Notes: generated from the letters alone by a model not told the origin. 64,000 bases of DNA from Dechloromonas sp. CZR5 (GCF_008711155.1 NZ_VUYQ01000002.1:558001-622000); one strand, 5' to 3'. Shown: positions 51,156 through 60,421, counted from the first letter of the stretch. Translations and numbers: made by a program.

Positions 51156-51188
51156 CCTTGCTGTGATGGCATCCCATCCATTGCAAGG
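51156..51188 (+). promoter_or_regulatory. Leader hairpin overlapping the ribosome-binding site of the 51197 gene
   Basis: CCTTGC (51156-51161) pairs with GCAAGG (51183-51188), with an inner GATGG/CCATC stem. The 3' arm contains most of the AAGGAG Shine-Dalgarno sequence of the following gene, so the folded RNA would hide it. There is no T-tract, so it is not a standard terminator for priA. Confidence 0.4.
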
Positions 51189-51196
51189 AGCGCATC

Positions 51197-52180
51197 ATGA
51201 AAATCGTGGATTCGACGGTACGCCTCGCGGCCAGCCACGAAGCGAGTTATGCCCATCATGTCGAGATGACCAGCACGACGGGCTTCCGGCAGGTTTTCAC
51301 ACAGCTGGCCGGGACGCCGGCCGACAACGACGGCGAGGCCCGCAAGCGCCTGCAGAAAATGTTGCAATCGCTGGTCGACGCCATTCTGGCGGCGCTCGAC
51401 GGCAAGAAATACAAGGAAAACTTTGCCGCTACCGACGCCTTGCCGGACGAGGCCGTTCCGGCCGGGCGGACGCGGGAAATGACCTGGACGAACCGTATCG
51501 TCGAGACAGTGAAAGAAAGCGAGCGTACCGATGTCTGCGGCCAGGGCTGCGTGCGGACCCGGGACGGCCGGCAGATTGCGTTCGATTTCTCGCTACGCCT
51601 GGCCCGGGATGTCGAGTTCACCTCGACGCGACTCGACAGCGGCAGCGCGACCTTGCAGGATCCCCTGGTCCTCAGCTTCGACGGCAAAGCTGCCGAACTG
51701 TCGGCCGAGCGCATCCGTTTCGATCTCGATGCCGACGGCAAGGCCGAGGAGATACCGGGGCTGGGCAAGCATTGCGGCTTTCTCGTCTTCGACCGCAATG
51801 GCAACGGCAAGGCCGACGACGGCCGCGAATTGTTCGGCGTCGCCAGCGGCAACGGCTTTGCCGACCTGGCGGAACTCGATGACGACCGCAACGGCTGGAT
51901 AGACGAGAACGATGCTGCCTACCAAAAACTGGCCGTATGGTCGGGCGACGGCTTGTCGTCGTTGGCGCAGCGCGGCGTTGGGGCGCTCTACACCGGGTCG
52001 GTCGAGGCGCCCTTCACGCTGAAAACCGCCGACAACGCCCTGCTCGGCCAGATTCGTGCCGCGGGCGTCTATTTGACGGAATCGGGCGAGGTCGGCCACC
52101 TGCAGCAGGTCGACCTCGCCGTTTCAAGCCCGGCGGTGCGGGAGAAGGAGCCAGACGAGCGCCAGCGTCTGACCGCCTAG
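51197..52180 (+). CDS. Hypothetical protein with EF-hand-like calcium motifs
   Basis: A 327-residue protein without signal peptide or membrane segment. The second half contains acidic Asp/Asn/Gly loops typical of calcium-binding repeat proteins: RFDLDADGKAEEIPG, VFDRNGNGKADDGRELFG and LDDDRNGWIDENDAAYQKL. This segment resembles the region found in many large RTX/hemolysin-type proteins, but here it stands alone after a polar N-terminal half. I cannot assign a function. Its last 57 bp overlap the 3' end of the convergent MFS gene. Confidence 0.75.
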   Translation: MKIVDSTVRLAASHEASYAHHVEMTSTTGFRQVFTQLAGTPADNDGEARKRLQKMLQSLVDAILAALDGKKYKENFAATDALPDEAVPAGRTREMTWTNRIVETVKESERTDVCGQGCVRTRDGRQIAFDFSLRLARDVEFTSTRLDSGSATLQDPLVLSFDGKAAELSAERIRFDLDADGKAEEIPGLGKHCGFLVFDRNGNGKADDGRELFGVASGNGFADLAELDDDRNGWIDENDAAYQKLAVWSGDGLSSLAQRGVGALYTGSVEAPFTLKTADNALLGQIRAAGVYLTESGEVGHLQQVDLAVSSPAVREKEPDERQRLTA

Positions 52181-53341
52181 CAGCGTCAGGAAGGCGGCAC
52201 GGAATGCCGCCTCGCTGGCCCAGCCCTGGGCCTGCAGCAGGTCCACAAAACCGCCGATGCCCCATTGCAGCCCGAAGGCACCGGCAAAGACCAGCAGGTT
52301 CAGGGCGGTGTTGGCGCGTCCCGACAGCGCCGGCGGAAAAGCCTGGGAAACCAGCGAATAGGCAATGTTCGACAGCGAGAAGCAGATGCCGAGGATCGGC
52401 CACAGCAGGTCGCCGGCAAAGCCCGGCTGGAAGCTGATCAGGGCAAAGCTGATCAAGGCGGCCAGCATCGCGCCGATATAAACCTTCTCCAGCTTGATGC
52501 CGCGCCGGACCAGGCCGGTCGCGAAGAAGCCCATGAACAGGAAGCCGGCCAGCATGGCACCGCTGATCCAGGTGAGGCGCACGGCCACTGCGGCACGGTC
52601 CATGTTCTCCAGCACCATCATCCAGCGCGAGGCCCACAGGCCCTGCACGGCCATGAAGCCGCCGGTCATCATCAGTCCCATCGGTGCGTAGCGCCAGAAG
52701 TGGCGGCTCGAAAACACCGCCTTCACCCCGGCCAGCTGTTCGGCAAAGCCGGCGCCTTCGGGCTTGTTGTCGGTATCCGGTACACGGAGCCAGATGATGG
52801 CGGCGACGATCGCCGTTGCCACCGCCAGCCCGAGGGCGATGATGCGCCAGCTGGTGAAGCCGATGGCAATCTCCAGCGGTTTGGAGGCGGCCAGCGCGCC
52901 CAGCCCGCCGGCGGCCATGACCCAGCCGGTCAGCGAAGCCTGTCGCTCGGGGGGAAACCACAGGGCGAAGGCCTTGAAGGAGGCCATCAGACAGGCCGAA
53001 ACGCCGAGGCCGATCAGGGCGCGACCGATAGCCAGTCCGCCCAGCGTGTCGCTCATGGCAAATACGGCGACGCCGGTGCCGGCAAGCAGCAACAGTCCCG
53101 ATTCGACGCGGCGCGGACCATAGCGGTCGAGCAGCATGCCCAGCGGCAACTGGGCCGCCCCGAAAGCGAGGAAATAGGTGCTGGTCAGCAGGCCGAGGGC
53201 GTTGTCGGCGAGGTTGAGTTCGCGTGCGAGGACGGGGCCGATGACGGCGTTGACCGTGCGGAACAGGTAAGAGAGGAAGTAACCGGCGGCAAACGGCAGG
53301 AAAAGCCTGAGCCAGTTGGCCTGATGCGGGGGATTGCTCAC
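52124..53341 (-). CDS. Major facilitator superfamily transporter
   Basis: A 405-residue inner-membrane protein with twelve predicted helices. The MFS signature loop between helices 2 and 3 is visible as GMLLDRYGPRRVESG, and FRTVNAVIGPVLARELNL is in the first periplasmic loop. The substrate cannot be told. It starts at GTG (53339-53341), overlapping the MOSC gene stop as GTGA, so the two are co-translated. The last helix (FLTLLGGQTLALVWLLLPH) is encoded across the overlap with the convergent gene. Confidence 0.88.
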   Translation of the reverse strand: MSNPPHQANWLRLFLPFAAGYFLSYLFRTVNAVIGPVLARELNLADNALGLLTSTYFLAFGAAQLPLGMLLDRYGPRRVESGLLLLAGTGVAVFAMSDTLGGLAIGRALIGLGVSACLMASFKAFALWFPPERQASLTGWVMAAGGLGALAASKPLEIAIGFTSWRIIALGLAVATAIVAAIIWLRVPDTDNKPEGAGFAEQLAGVKAVFSSRHFWRYAPMGLMMTGGFMAVQGLWASRWMMVLENMDRAAVAVRLTWISGAMLAGFLFMGFFATGLVRRGIKLEKVYIGAMLAALISFALISFQPGFAGDLLWPILGICFSLSNIAYSLVSQAFPPALSGRANTALNLLVFAGAFGLQWGIGGFVDLLQAQGWASEAAFRAAFLTLLGGQTLALVWLLLPHRRA

Positions 53342-54048
53342 GGGTTCTCCGGTTTCGCGTGGTACGCGGTGACGGGGGGCGGCGTCTGGTCCGCATGCTT
53401 GTGCAGCCAGCCGACCCGGGTGGCGATTTTTTGCCGCCAGTTGTCGGCGATGCCCGGGGTGGCGAGCAGCCTTTCCATCGCGGCGAGCGGCGGGCGATGC
53501 GCCTGCCAGAGCAGCATGGCCTCGGCCAGGGTGAAGGCCGCCGGATCGCTCTGTTCAAGGAGCAGGACATCGCGGGGGCCGACGCTGCCCGGGGTGACCA
53601 CCCGCCAGTACCAGCCGGTCAGGCGCTGTTCGGCAATGAATTGGGCCATGCCGTCGCAGGCGTAACGCTCGTCGATTTTCCAGCACGGACTGCGCGGCTG
53701 GCAAACCTGCAGGCGAGCCGAGCCGAGCTGCCAGATATCGCCGAGCCGGACATCGTTTTCGTCGAGATCGCCGGTCGAGATGTTTTCGCCGATGCTCCCG
53801 ACGACCAGTTGCCCGGCCGCTTCGGGAAAACGGGCTGCCAGCTTGGCGTAGTGCGCCGCGGGATACAGATGGACCGCCTTGTCGGGACCGCCGTGTACCC
53901 GGCGATCGGCTTGCTGGTCGCCGGCAAAGCCTTCAGGGCCGAGTTCGATCGGGCCGCTCACGGCCTGCTTGTACATGCCGGTCGGACGACCGGATTCGGG
54001 TAGCGGGCGAATGCTGCCGACAAAGAGGGAAATATTTGCTTTCATCAT
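53338..54048 (-). CDS. MOSC domain protein (YiiM-like)
   Basis: A 236-residue protein with a MOSC beta-barrel (about 40-170), the domain of molybdenum cofactor sulfurases and the E. coli 6-N-hydroxylaminopurine resistance protein YiiM. Typical segments are GPEGFAGDQQADRRVHGGPD, SIGENISTGDLDENDVRLGD and the conserved cysteine in LQVCQPRSPCWKID, followed by a C-terminal extension also seen in YiiM. It may deliver or bind Mo cofactor in N-hydroxylated base reduction. It is coupled to the MFS gene. Confidence 0.88.
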   Translation of the reverse strand: MMKANISLFVGSIRPLPESGRPTGMYKQAVSGPIELGPEGFAGDQQADRRVHGGPDKAVHLYPAAHYAKLAARFPEAAGQLVVGSIGENISTGDLDENDVRLGDIWQLGSARLQVCQPRSPCWKIDERYACDGMAQFIAEQRLTGWYWRVVTPGSVGPRDVLLLEQSDPAAFTLAEAMLLWQAHRPPLAAMERLLATPGIADNWRQKIATRVGWLHKHADQTPPPVTAYHAKPENP

Positions 54049-54108
54049 TTGATTTTGCCATCTCGTCCGGCAAATGTAAGCACTGGAAAACCCTTTCCGC
54101 CAATGTGC

Positions 54109-55014
54109 TCAGTTCCACAGCCAGGCGGCGCCGCGCACCCCCGAGGAGTCGCCGTGCATGGGCGGCAGGAAGCGCGTGCAGACGGTGTCGGAAAAAACGT
54201 GCGGCGCGCAGCGCTCGGGCAGGTTGCGATAAAGCTGCTGCATGTTGGAGAGGCCGCCACCGAAAACGATGACCTGCGGGTCCAGAATGTTGATCACCCC
54301 GGCCAGGGCCTGGCCGAGACGCTCTTCGTAACGCAGCAGTGTCGCCGCGCAGGCCTCGTCGCCTTGCCCGGCGTGGTGTTCAATCGCCGCGGCATCGAGG
54401 CGGATGCCCGTATGGCGGGCATGGTCGGCGCTCAACCCCGGGCCGGACAGGTAGGCCTCGATGCAACCCCGGCGCCCGCAGTAGCAATCGGGGGGCGGAT
54501 GTTCGTCGCCGGGCAGCGCGGGCAGGGGATTGTGCCCCCATTCGCCGGCGATGGCATTGGCGCCGACCAGCACCTGCTGGCGGATTACGATGCCGCCGCC
54601 GACACCGGTGCCGAGAATGACGCCGAACACGGTCTCGGCGTCACGGCCGCTGCCGTCGATGGCTTCCGACAGGGCAAAGCAGTTGGCGTCGTTGGCCAGT
54701 CGCACCTCGCGCTGGAGCAGGGCCTGCAGGTCGCGGCGCAGGGGTTTGCCGATCAGGCAGGTCGAGTTGGCATTCTTGATCAGGCCGCCCCGCTGCGATT
54801 CGGCGCCCGGTATGCCGATACCGACGCTGCCCCGCCGGCCCAGTTCATCCTCGGTAGCCTCGACCAGCCCGGCGACGGCCATGACCGTACCGAGATAATC
54901 GCCTTGCGGCGTGTCGATGCGCCGGCGCAGCAGTTCGCTACCCTGTTCGTCGAGGGCGACGATCTCGATCTTCGTGCCGCCGAGGTCGATTCCGATGCGT
55001 AGCGAGTTTGTCAT
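54109..55014 (-). CDS. mak: ROK family sugar kinase (fructokinase Mak-like)
   Basis: A 301-residue ROK kinase. The ATP-binding GIDLGGTKIEIV opens the protein; GVGGGIVIRQQVLVGANAIA and GEWGHNPLP carry the catalytic and sugar-binding region; the zinc-binding ROK signature CYCGRRGCIEAYLSGPGLS follows. The closest match in architecture is E. coli Mak, which phosphorylates fructose and mannose. Its ATG overlaps the kdpE stop (ATGA), an unexpected coupling of a sugar kinase to a potassium regulator. Confidence 0.85.
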   Translation of the reverse strand: MTNSLRIGIDLGGTKIEIVALDEQGSELLRRRIDTPQGDYLGTVMAVAGLVEATEDELGRRGSVGIGIPGAESQRGGLIKNANSTCLIGKPLRRDLQALLQREVRLANDANCFALSEAIDGSGRDAETVFGVILGTGVGGGIVIRQQVLVGANAIAGEWGHNPLPALPGDEHPPPDCYCGRRGCIEAYLSGPGLSADHARHTGIRLDAAAIEHHAGQGDEACAATLLRYEERLGQALAGVINILDPQVIVFGGGLSNMQQLYRNLPERCAPHVFSDTVCTRFLPPMHGDSSGVRGAAWLWN

Positions 55015-55706
55015 TGATCGATCAAACGATACCCAACGCCGGGCTCCGTACGGATGTTGCGCGGACGATTGGGGTCGGATTCAAGTTTTCGCCGCAATCC
55101 TGCCATATAGACCCGCAGATAGTGCGTGTCATCGACATGACTTGGCCCCCAAACCTCCTTGAGCAACTGGCGATGCGTCACGACGCGACCCAGATTGGCG
55201 ATCAGCTGCACCAGGAGCTTGTATTCGATGGGGGTCAGGTGAATCTCCTGCTCGCCGCGCATGACCTGACGTTTGACCATATCGACTCGAATGTCGCCCA
55301 GAGCCACCTGCGGCGATGAAGTGCTACGTGCCGCGCGACGCAGCAAGGCCCGAATCCGGGCTTGCAGTTCGGCGATGCCGAAGGGCTTGGTCAGATAGTC
55401 ATCCGCCCCGGCATCGAGTGCCCGCACTTTTTCACCTTCCAGTGTTCTCGCCGACAGAATCAGAATCGGCAGCGTCGTCCAGGTGCGGACCTCGCGAATG
55501 AGCTCGATACCGTCGCGATCGGGAAGCCCGAGATCCAGCACGGCCAGATCGGGTTTGCGGGTACCCAGCTCGATCAATCCCCGCTCCGCCGTCCCGGCTT
55601 CATGTACGGCACACCCTTCCGCCTCGAGGGCGGTTCGGATGAAGCGCCGAATCTGGGCTTCGTCCTCGATGACGACCACGCTGTAGGTGCCTGCGGGGGT
55701 TACCAT
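55011..55706 (-). CDS. kdpE: KDP operon response regulator KdpE
   Basis: A 231-residue OmpR-family regulator, partner of KdpD and activator of the kdpFABC promoter. The receiver domain has VVIEDEAQIRRFIRTALEAE, phospho-acceptor D58 (AVLDLGLPDRDGIEL) and YLTKPFGIAELQARIRALLR; the winged helix shows HLTPIEYKLLVQLIANLGRV and LRVYMAGLRRKLESDPNRPR, close to E. coli KdpE. It overlaps the kdpD stop and the mak start. Confidence 0.95.
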   Translation of the reverse strand: MVTPAGTYSVVVIEDEAQIRRFIRTALEAEGCAVHEAGTAERGLIELGTRKPDLAVLDLGLPDRDGIELIREVRTWTTLPILILSARTLEGEKVRALDAGADDYLTKPFGIAELQARIRALLRRAARSTSSPQVALGDIRVDMVKRQVMRGEQEIHLTPIEYKLLVQLIANLGRVVTHRQLLKEVWGPSHVDDTHYLRVYMAGLRRKLESDPNRPRNIRTEPGVGYRLIDQ

Positions 55707-58396
55707 GGAATCTCCTCCTTCGGCACTTCCGGTGCCTTGCCACAGGGGATGGTGATGACAAAGCGAGCGCCGCCCAAAGCACTTTTCTCCGCCCGGATAG
55801 TGCCATCGTGCGCTTCGACAATGGCTCGAACGATGGACAGTCCAAGCCCGACGCCGCTGATCGTCGATTCGCTTCGTCCGCGTGCAAACTTGGCAAACAG
55901 GGCTTCTTCCCTGCCTGGAGGCAAACCCGGCCCGTTATCCTCGACGCTGATCTCGGCATGCTTGCCCACGCATTGCGCCGAGATGGCGATGACGCTGCCG
56001 GTCGGCGTGTATTTTGCGGCATTCTCCAGCAGGTTGCAGAAGACCCGTTCCATGAGGATCGAATCGAAGTACAGCATGGGCAGATCGGCCGGCAGCGCGA
56101 TGTTGACCGCATGGTCGGCCAGCACGGCGGCACGGGACTGGAGGGCTACGCCGATGACCTCCTCCAGGGGCTGCCAGTCGCGATTCAGTTTGACGTTTCC
56201 GCTCTGGAGGCGCGCCATATCCAGCAAGTTGCTGACCAGCACGCTGGTACGCAAGGCTTCGTCGCGGATGGCGTCGGCGATGTCGGCCTGCGATTTTGGC
56301 AAGGGCGGCCCGGCAAGGTTCAAGGACTCGGCGAGGCCCGAGAGTACGGTCAGCGGCGTACGCAGATCGTGCGATAGCGCCGATAGCAGGGAATTGCGCA
56401 GTTGCTCCGACTCCATCTTGACCAGCGCTTCCTGTGCCACGGCAATGAAATGAACACGTTCGAGCGCAATGGCGATCAGGCTGGCGCTCGTTTCCAGCAG
56501 ACGCTGCTGTTCCGGCGGCACAGACCATTTTCCCGAAGGCGGCACGACAACCAACACCCCGCGCGTCCGCATCGGTGCCTTCAGCGGCAGGTAGAGGGCG
56601 CTGGCCGAAGGCAGCGTCGAGGTCGAACAGCCTGCCGGTTCGTTATGATCGAGGGCGTAATGGGCGATACCGATATCAAGCTCGGCCAGCTCCCTCCCAT
56701 CCACCACCTGAAGATGGTCCGTGGTATCCAGAGCCATCAGCGTCGAGCGGGCGCTGAACACGCGGTCAACGAAGTGCTGGCTGATCTCGACAATTTGTTC
56801 GATGGCCAGGGCGCTGGACAACTCCCGGGCCATTTCGAACAAGGCCCGCATGCGTTGCTCCCGGCCTAGGGCGATACCCGCCTGGAATTTCAGGCGCGCG
56901 GTCATCTGCCCGATCAGGAGCGCGACCAGCAGCATGACGGCAAACGTCGGCAAGTACTGGACGTCGCTCACCGAAAACGAGAAACGCGGCGATACGAAGA
57001 AGAAATCAAAGGCGGCCACGGACAGGACCGCCGCCAGCGCACCCGGTCCGCGTCCCAGTCGATAGGCGGTGAAAACAGCCATCGACAAAAAGATCATGAC
57101 GATGTTGGCCAGTTCAAGATGCGGCAGCAGCGGGGTCGCAACGAGAGCGGTCAATGCCACGCCGGAGGTTGCCAAGAGATAATCCCGCCAAGCGATGGAC
57201 GGCCCTTCGCTGGAGACCTGCCTGGTCGTTTCGCTCTCGCCATTTGTCCGCTCGTCCACGTCGCGAGCAACCAGCACGACCTCGAGTTCCGGTGCCTCTT
57301 GTCCAAGCCGTTCCGCAAAGCTGCGTTGCCATGGCCACAATCTGGCTGTTTCCCGACCGACAACCACCTTGCCCAGATTGTGTTCGCGAGCGTAGGCCGT
57401 CGTCACCGCAATCAGGTCGTCGCCGGACAGGCTCGCCGTGGTGGCACCCAGATCCTGAGCCAGCTTCAAGGTGCGCAGGATGCGCGAACGATCGTTCTCC
57501 GACAGGCGCTGGAGCTTGGAGGTTTCAACGTAGATCACATGCCACGGAACATTGAACTGGGCGGCCAGTCTGGCGCCCGAGCGGATCAGCTTGTTGCTGC
57601 CGAGACCGGCGCCGATGCAGACGAGCAATGATTCCTGTGTCGGCCAGACGGTCGTCGCCGAGGTTTCCCGACGGTAGGCGAGGACATCCTCATCGACACG
57701 ATCGGCGGTCCGGCGCAAGGCCAGTTCCCGCAACGCCAGCAGGTTGCCCTTGCGGAAGAAGTTCTGCACGGCGCGTTCGGCCTGCTGGGGAATATAGACC
57801 TTTCCCTCTTTCAGGCGCTGCAGCAATTCCTCGTGCGGCAGGTCGACCAGGACGATTTCATCGGCCTGATCAAAAACATGATCGGGCAGGGTTTCCCATA
57901 CCTTGATGCCGGTAATGCCGCCGATGACGTCGTTCAGGCTTTCAAGATGCTGGACATTGACCGTGGTGAAGACATCGATCCCTGCCGCCAGCAATTCTTC
58001 CACGTCCTGCCAGCGCTTGGGGTGGCGTGAACCGGGTGCATTGGAGTGGGCCAGCTCGTCGACCAGAATCAGTTCGGGTTTGCGCGCCAGGGCCGCGTCG
58101 ATGTCGAATTCGCGTAGTGTGTGACCTTTGTACTCGATGCTCTTTTGCGCAATCGACTCCAGGCCGCGCACCATTTCAGCAGTCTCGGATCGCCCGTGCG
58201 TTTCGACGATCCCGATCGCCAGGTCGACGCCTTGTGCCTGCAGCGCCCTTGCCGCGCCCAGCATGGCGTAGGTCTTGCCGACTCCCGGGCTTGCCCCGAA
58301 GAAGATTTTCAGCTTGCCTCGATGTCTTTGTGCCGACTCCGCTTCCAGGCGCGCCAGCAGGGCGTCCGGATCGGGGCGTTGCATCTCGCTGCTCAT
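55700..58396 (-). CDS. kdpD: Sensor histidine kinase KdpD
   Basis: An 898-residue osmosensing/K+-sensing kinase. The N-terminal KdpD domain has a Walker A FFGASPGVGKT at about 32-42 and LVDELAHSNAPGSRHPKRW; a universal-stress-protein-like domain follows (about 240-375), then four membrane helices (about 400-510), a GAF-like region, HisKA with SALSHDLRTPLTVLSGLAES (His near 677) and HATPase with VEDNGPGLPPGREEALFAKF. I chose the ATG at 58394-58396, which overlaps the upstream gene's stop (ATGA) and has AGGAG six bases upstream; a TTG seven codons earlier is less likely. Confidence 0.96.
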   Translation of the reverse strand: MSSEMQRPDPDALLARLEAESAQRHRGKLKIFFGASPGVGKTYAMLGAARALQAQGVDLAIGIVETHGRSETAEMVRGLESIAQKSIEYKGHTLREFDIDAALARKPELILVDELAHSNAPGSRHPKRWQDVEELLAAGIDVFTTVNVQHLESLNDVIGGITGIKVWETLPDHVFDQADEIVLVDLPHEELLQRLKEGKVYIPQQAERAVQNFFRKGNLLALRELALRRTADRVDEDVLAYRRETSATTVWPTQESLLVCIGAGLGSNKLIRSGARLAAQFNVPWHVIYVETSKLQRLSENDRSRILRTLKLAQDLGATTASLSGDDLIAVTTAYAREHNLGKVVVGRETARLWPWQRSFAERLGQEAPELEVVLVARDVDERTNGESETTRQVSSEGPSIAWRDYLLATSGVALTALVATPLLPHLELANIVMIFLSMAVFTAYRLGRGPGALAAVLSVAAFDFFFVSPRFSFSVSDVQYLPTFAVMLLVALLIGQMTARLKFQAGIALGREQRMRALFEMARELSSALAIEQIVEISQHFVDRVFSARSTLMALDTTDHLQVVDGRELAELDIGIAHYALDHNEPAGCSTSTLPSASALYLPLKAPMRTRGVLVVVPPSGKWSVPPEQQRLLETSASLIAIALERVHFIAVAQEALVKMESEQLRNSLLSALSHDLRTPLTVLSGLAESLNLAGPPLPKSQADIADAIRDEALRTSVLVSNLLDMARLQSGNVKLNRDWQPLEEVIGVALQSRAAVLADHAVNIALPADLPMLYFDSILMERVFCNLLENAAKYTPTGSVIAISAQCVGKHAEISVEDNGPGLPPGREEALFAKFARGRSESTISGVGLGLSIVRAIVEAHDGTIRAEKSALGGARFVITIPCGKAPEVPKEEIPW

Positions 58397-60051
58397 CCGC
58401 GTCTCCTGCCGGACCAAAGCACCTGGCCCAAGGCAGTCATTTTCTTGCCGAACGGTACACGCTCGTCGGCCAGGGTTTCCAGGAAATCCGACAGCCGCTT
58501 GGAGCGGGCGATGGCGAACAACACCAGACTGACAAACACGACTGTCGCCACGGCACCATGGACAATCCGCTCGCCCACGCTGCCTTCGCCGAAGGGAATG
58601 ATGTTCATGCCGAAGTAGCCGGTCGTTACCGTGGCGATCAGGCCAAGAATCGTGATCACGGTCAGCCTGACCACCGTATTCGATTGCCGTCGCTGCGAGT
58701 CGCTGTCCAGGTAATGACTCATTTCGCGAATCTCGTCGCGCACTTCTTCATACAGGCTGTCGTTGCGCAAATGCCGGCTGCACAGGCGATACAGCGCCTG
58801 CAAATGCGGGCGCTCGGACAATTCGTGGAACCAATAGCGGTGAGTGAAGCGCAGGAAGGTTTCGAAATTCGCCCGGATGCGGCGCTTGAACCGGCGTACC
58901 GACGCCTCGTTGCGAATATTCAAGTCGTTGACGGCGTCCACCAGGATTTCCGAAAAGACCAGCAGCGATGCGCGATGCAGATGGGCGATCAGGAAGATAA
59001 CGAAGTGCTGGTGCCTGAACTGCGCCAGGACACCGCGCTCGCCATTGCAGAAGTACGGCGAGGCGGCATCTCCGACCACCGTAAACGCATTGCCCGTGCA
59101 GATGAATCGCGTATTGGGGCCGGACTCGCTGTTTTGCCAGTAGCGGTCCTGGCAGTAAAGCCCGACGAAATCCCTCACCGACGGTTCGTTGCCGGGTAAC
59201 GGCTCGTCGGGGTGCATGACCGTCGCCAGCCCGATTCTGACCCAGTCTTCCGATTTCAAGCGGCGGGGATTGTCGACCGCCAGATAGGCCATCATCGGCA
59301 TGCGATGGTATTCGATCAGCCGGTAACGGATTTCACCCGGGAGATCGGAATGGGCCGGCACCAGTGGGGAAAGCAGCCAGGCCCAATGCTCGCTGATCCC
59401 CGGACTGCGATGGGTGCAGACATATGCCAGGAATTTGGCGCGGCGTTCGGTGTCGGAAAACGTCAGAATCCGGTCGTCGTGGTCCAGCCATTCGGACAGA
59501 TGGACATTGTGCAATCCGCATCCATCTTCATCCCAGCCGGAAGGGTAGGCGCGTCCGAAGCGAAACAGGATGTCCCTGGCCTGGCTCAGGGGAAGGTCCT
59601 TTCCACGGACCTCGAGGTTGAGAATCACCAGGTCCAGATCGTGAAAGAAATACAGGTCGAGGTGGACGACATGCAGGGTGACCGGCTGGCTTCCGGGGCG
59701 CAGCGTCAGGCGCAGGCTGGCGACATCCTTGCGGCGGAAAACGTGCACCGGCGATTCGCCGATATCGTCTCCCGGCGAACGTTTCGATGAGCGTCCCTCG
59801 CCATACAGAAAACGTTGCACATAGGGCAGGAAGGAGACGAACTCCCGATAATGACGTTCCTGGAACATGCCGGGATCGGCGGTGAATTCGTCGTCGATCC
59901 GCTGCCAGGGCTTATCTTTCAAGGCCTCGAGCAATTCCCAGTGCCGTCCCTCGCCTTCCTTGGTCGCCAGCGCTTCCAACTGCAAGGGCCAGAGAAGGCT
60001 GGCATGGAAGAGTGGAACGCGCAGTTCCCCATCCGCCATTTTTTCTTCCAT
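58393..60051 (-). CDS. CorA-like membrane protein co-transcribed with kdpDE
   Basis: A 552-residue protein whose C terminus has the CorA layout: a long helical region (SVRRFKRRIRANFETFLRFT; DEIREMSHYLDSDSQRRQ), membrane helix 1 (RLTVITILGLIATVTT), the GMN motif in YFGMNIIPFGEGS (about 481-483), and helix 2 (AVATVVFVSLVLFAIA). GMN is the selectivity signature of CorA magnesium channels. The soluble part (about 400 residues) is much longer than in CorA (316 total). It ends by overlapping the kdpD start. Starts at 60072 and 60039 are also possible; 60051 has GGGGAG upstream. Substrate and role in K+ response are unknown. Confidence 0.78.
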   Translation of the reverse strand: MEEKMADGELRVPLFHASLLWPLQLEALATKEGEGRHWELLEALKDKPWQRIDDEFTADPGMFQERHYREFVSFLPYVQRFLYGEGRSSKRSPGDDIGESPVHVFRRKDVASLRLTLRPGSQPVTLHVVHLDLYFFHDLDLVILNLEVRGKDLPLSQARDILFRFGRAYPSGWDEDGCGLHNVHLSEWLDHDDRILTFSDTERRAKFLAYVCTHRSPGISEHWAWLLSPLVPAHSDLPGEIRYRLIEYHRMPMMAYLAVDNPRRLKSEDWVRIGLATVMHPDEPLPGNEPSVRDFVGLYCQDRYWQNSESGPNTRFICTGNAFTVVGDAASPYFCNGERGVLAQFRHQHFVIFLIAHLHRASLLVFSEILVDAVNDLNIRNEASVRRFKRRIRANFETFLRFTHRYWFHELSERPHLQALYRLCSRHLRNDSLYEEVRDEIREMSHYLDSDSQRRQSNTVVRLTVITILGLIATVTTGYFGMNIIPFGEGSVGERIVHGAVATVVFVSLVLFAIARSKRLSDFLETLADERVPFGKKMTALGQVLWSGRRRG

Positions 60052-60369
60052 GCCGCTGTTCTCCCCGGTCATGCAGACGGTTGCTACCGTTTGCGCGATG
60101 TAGACAATCGTGAATCCAGAAACGCCCGAAATACCGTTTTATCGTGCGCCTCTCAGGTCTGCTGCCGCTCACAGGATAATTCATGCAAATGAATATCGAG
60201 GGCATGAGCGTGTTTTTCCTGCCAAGCCGATCGGCGCGGCTATTTTCGCTCGGTTCCCGGACGGCCGTGTGATCGACGTTGCCAATATAGCGATTCGGAA
60301 ATAAGAATTCCGTAAAGATTCGGGCAGCCTGGCCAGCGGCCAATAAGGACGACAGCCTAAAACATCCGT
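60052..60369. other. Gene-free region upstream of the CorA-like/kdpDE transcription unit
   Basis: About 320 bp with no convincing gene (short open frames on both strands have no ribosome-binding site or protein character). It lies between the terminator of the kdpABC-porin unit and the CorA-like gene, so it should carry a promoter for the latter; I could not find a good sigma70 consensus. A TATATT-like spot on the minus strand (near 60285-60290) is the best -10 candidate. Confidence 0.4.
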
Positions 60370-60400
60370 AAAAAAGCACCGGTATTGAATGCCGGTGCTT
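60370..60400 (-). terminator. Rho-independent terminator of the kdpABC-porin unit
   Basis: A 12-bp stem (60374-60385 with 60389-60400; one G-T pair) and a 3-base loop, followed on the minus strand by TTTTTT (complement of 60370-60375). It lies 21 bp after the porin stop codon. Confidence 0.85.
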
Positions 60401-60421
60401 GCCATCCGCGACAATTGACGA

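Noticed and set aside
49190-51367. 725-codon open frame on the minus strand across priA
   Set aside because: Same GC-driven shadow; priA in the other strand has all helicase and zinc motifs.
60110-60304. 64-codon plus-strand frame in the gap before the CorA-like gene
   Set aside because: No ribosome-binding site, no recognisable protein features, and it lies in a region that should hold a minus-strand promoter.
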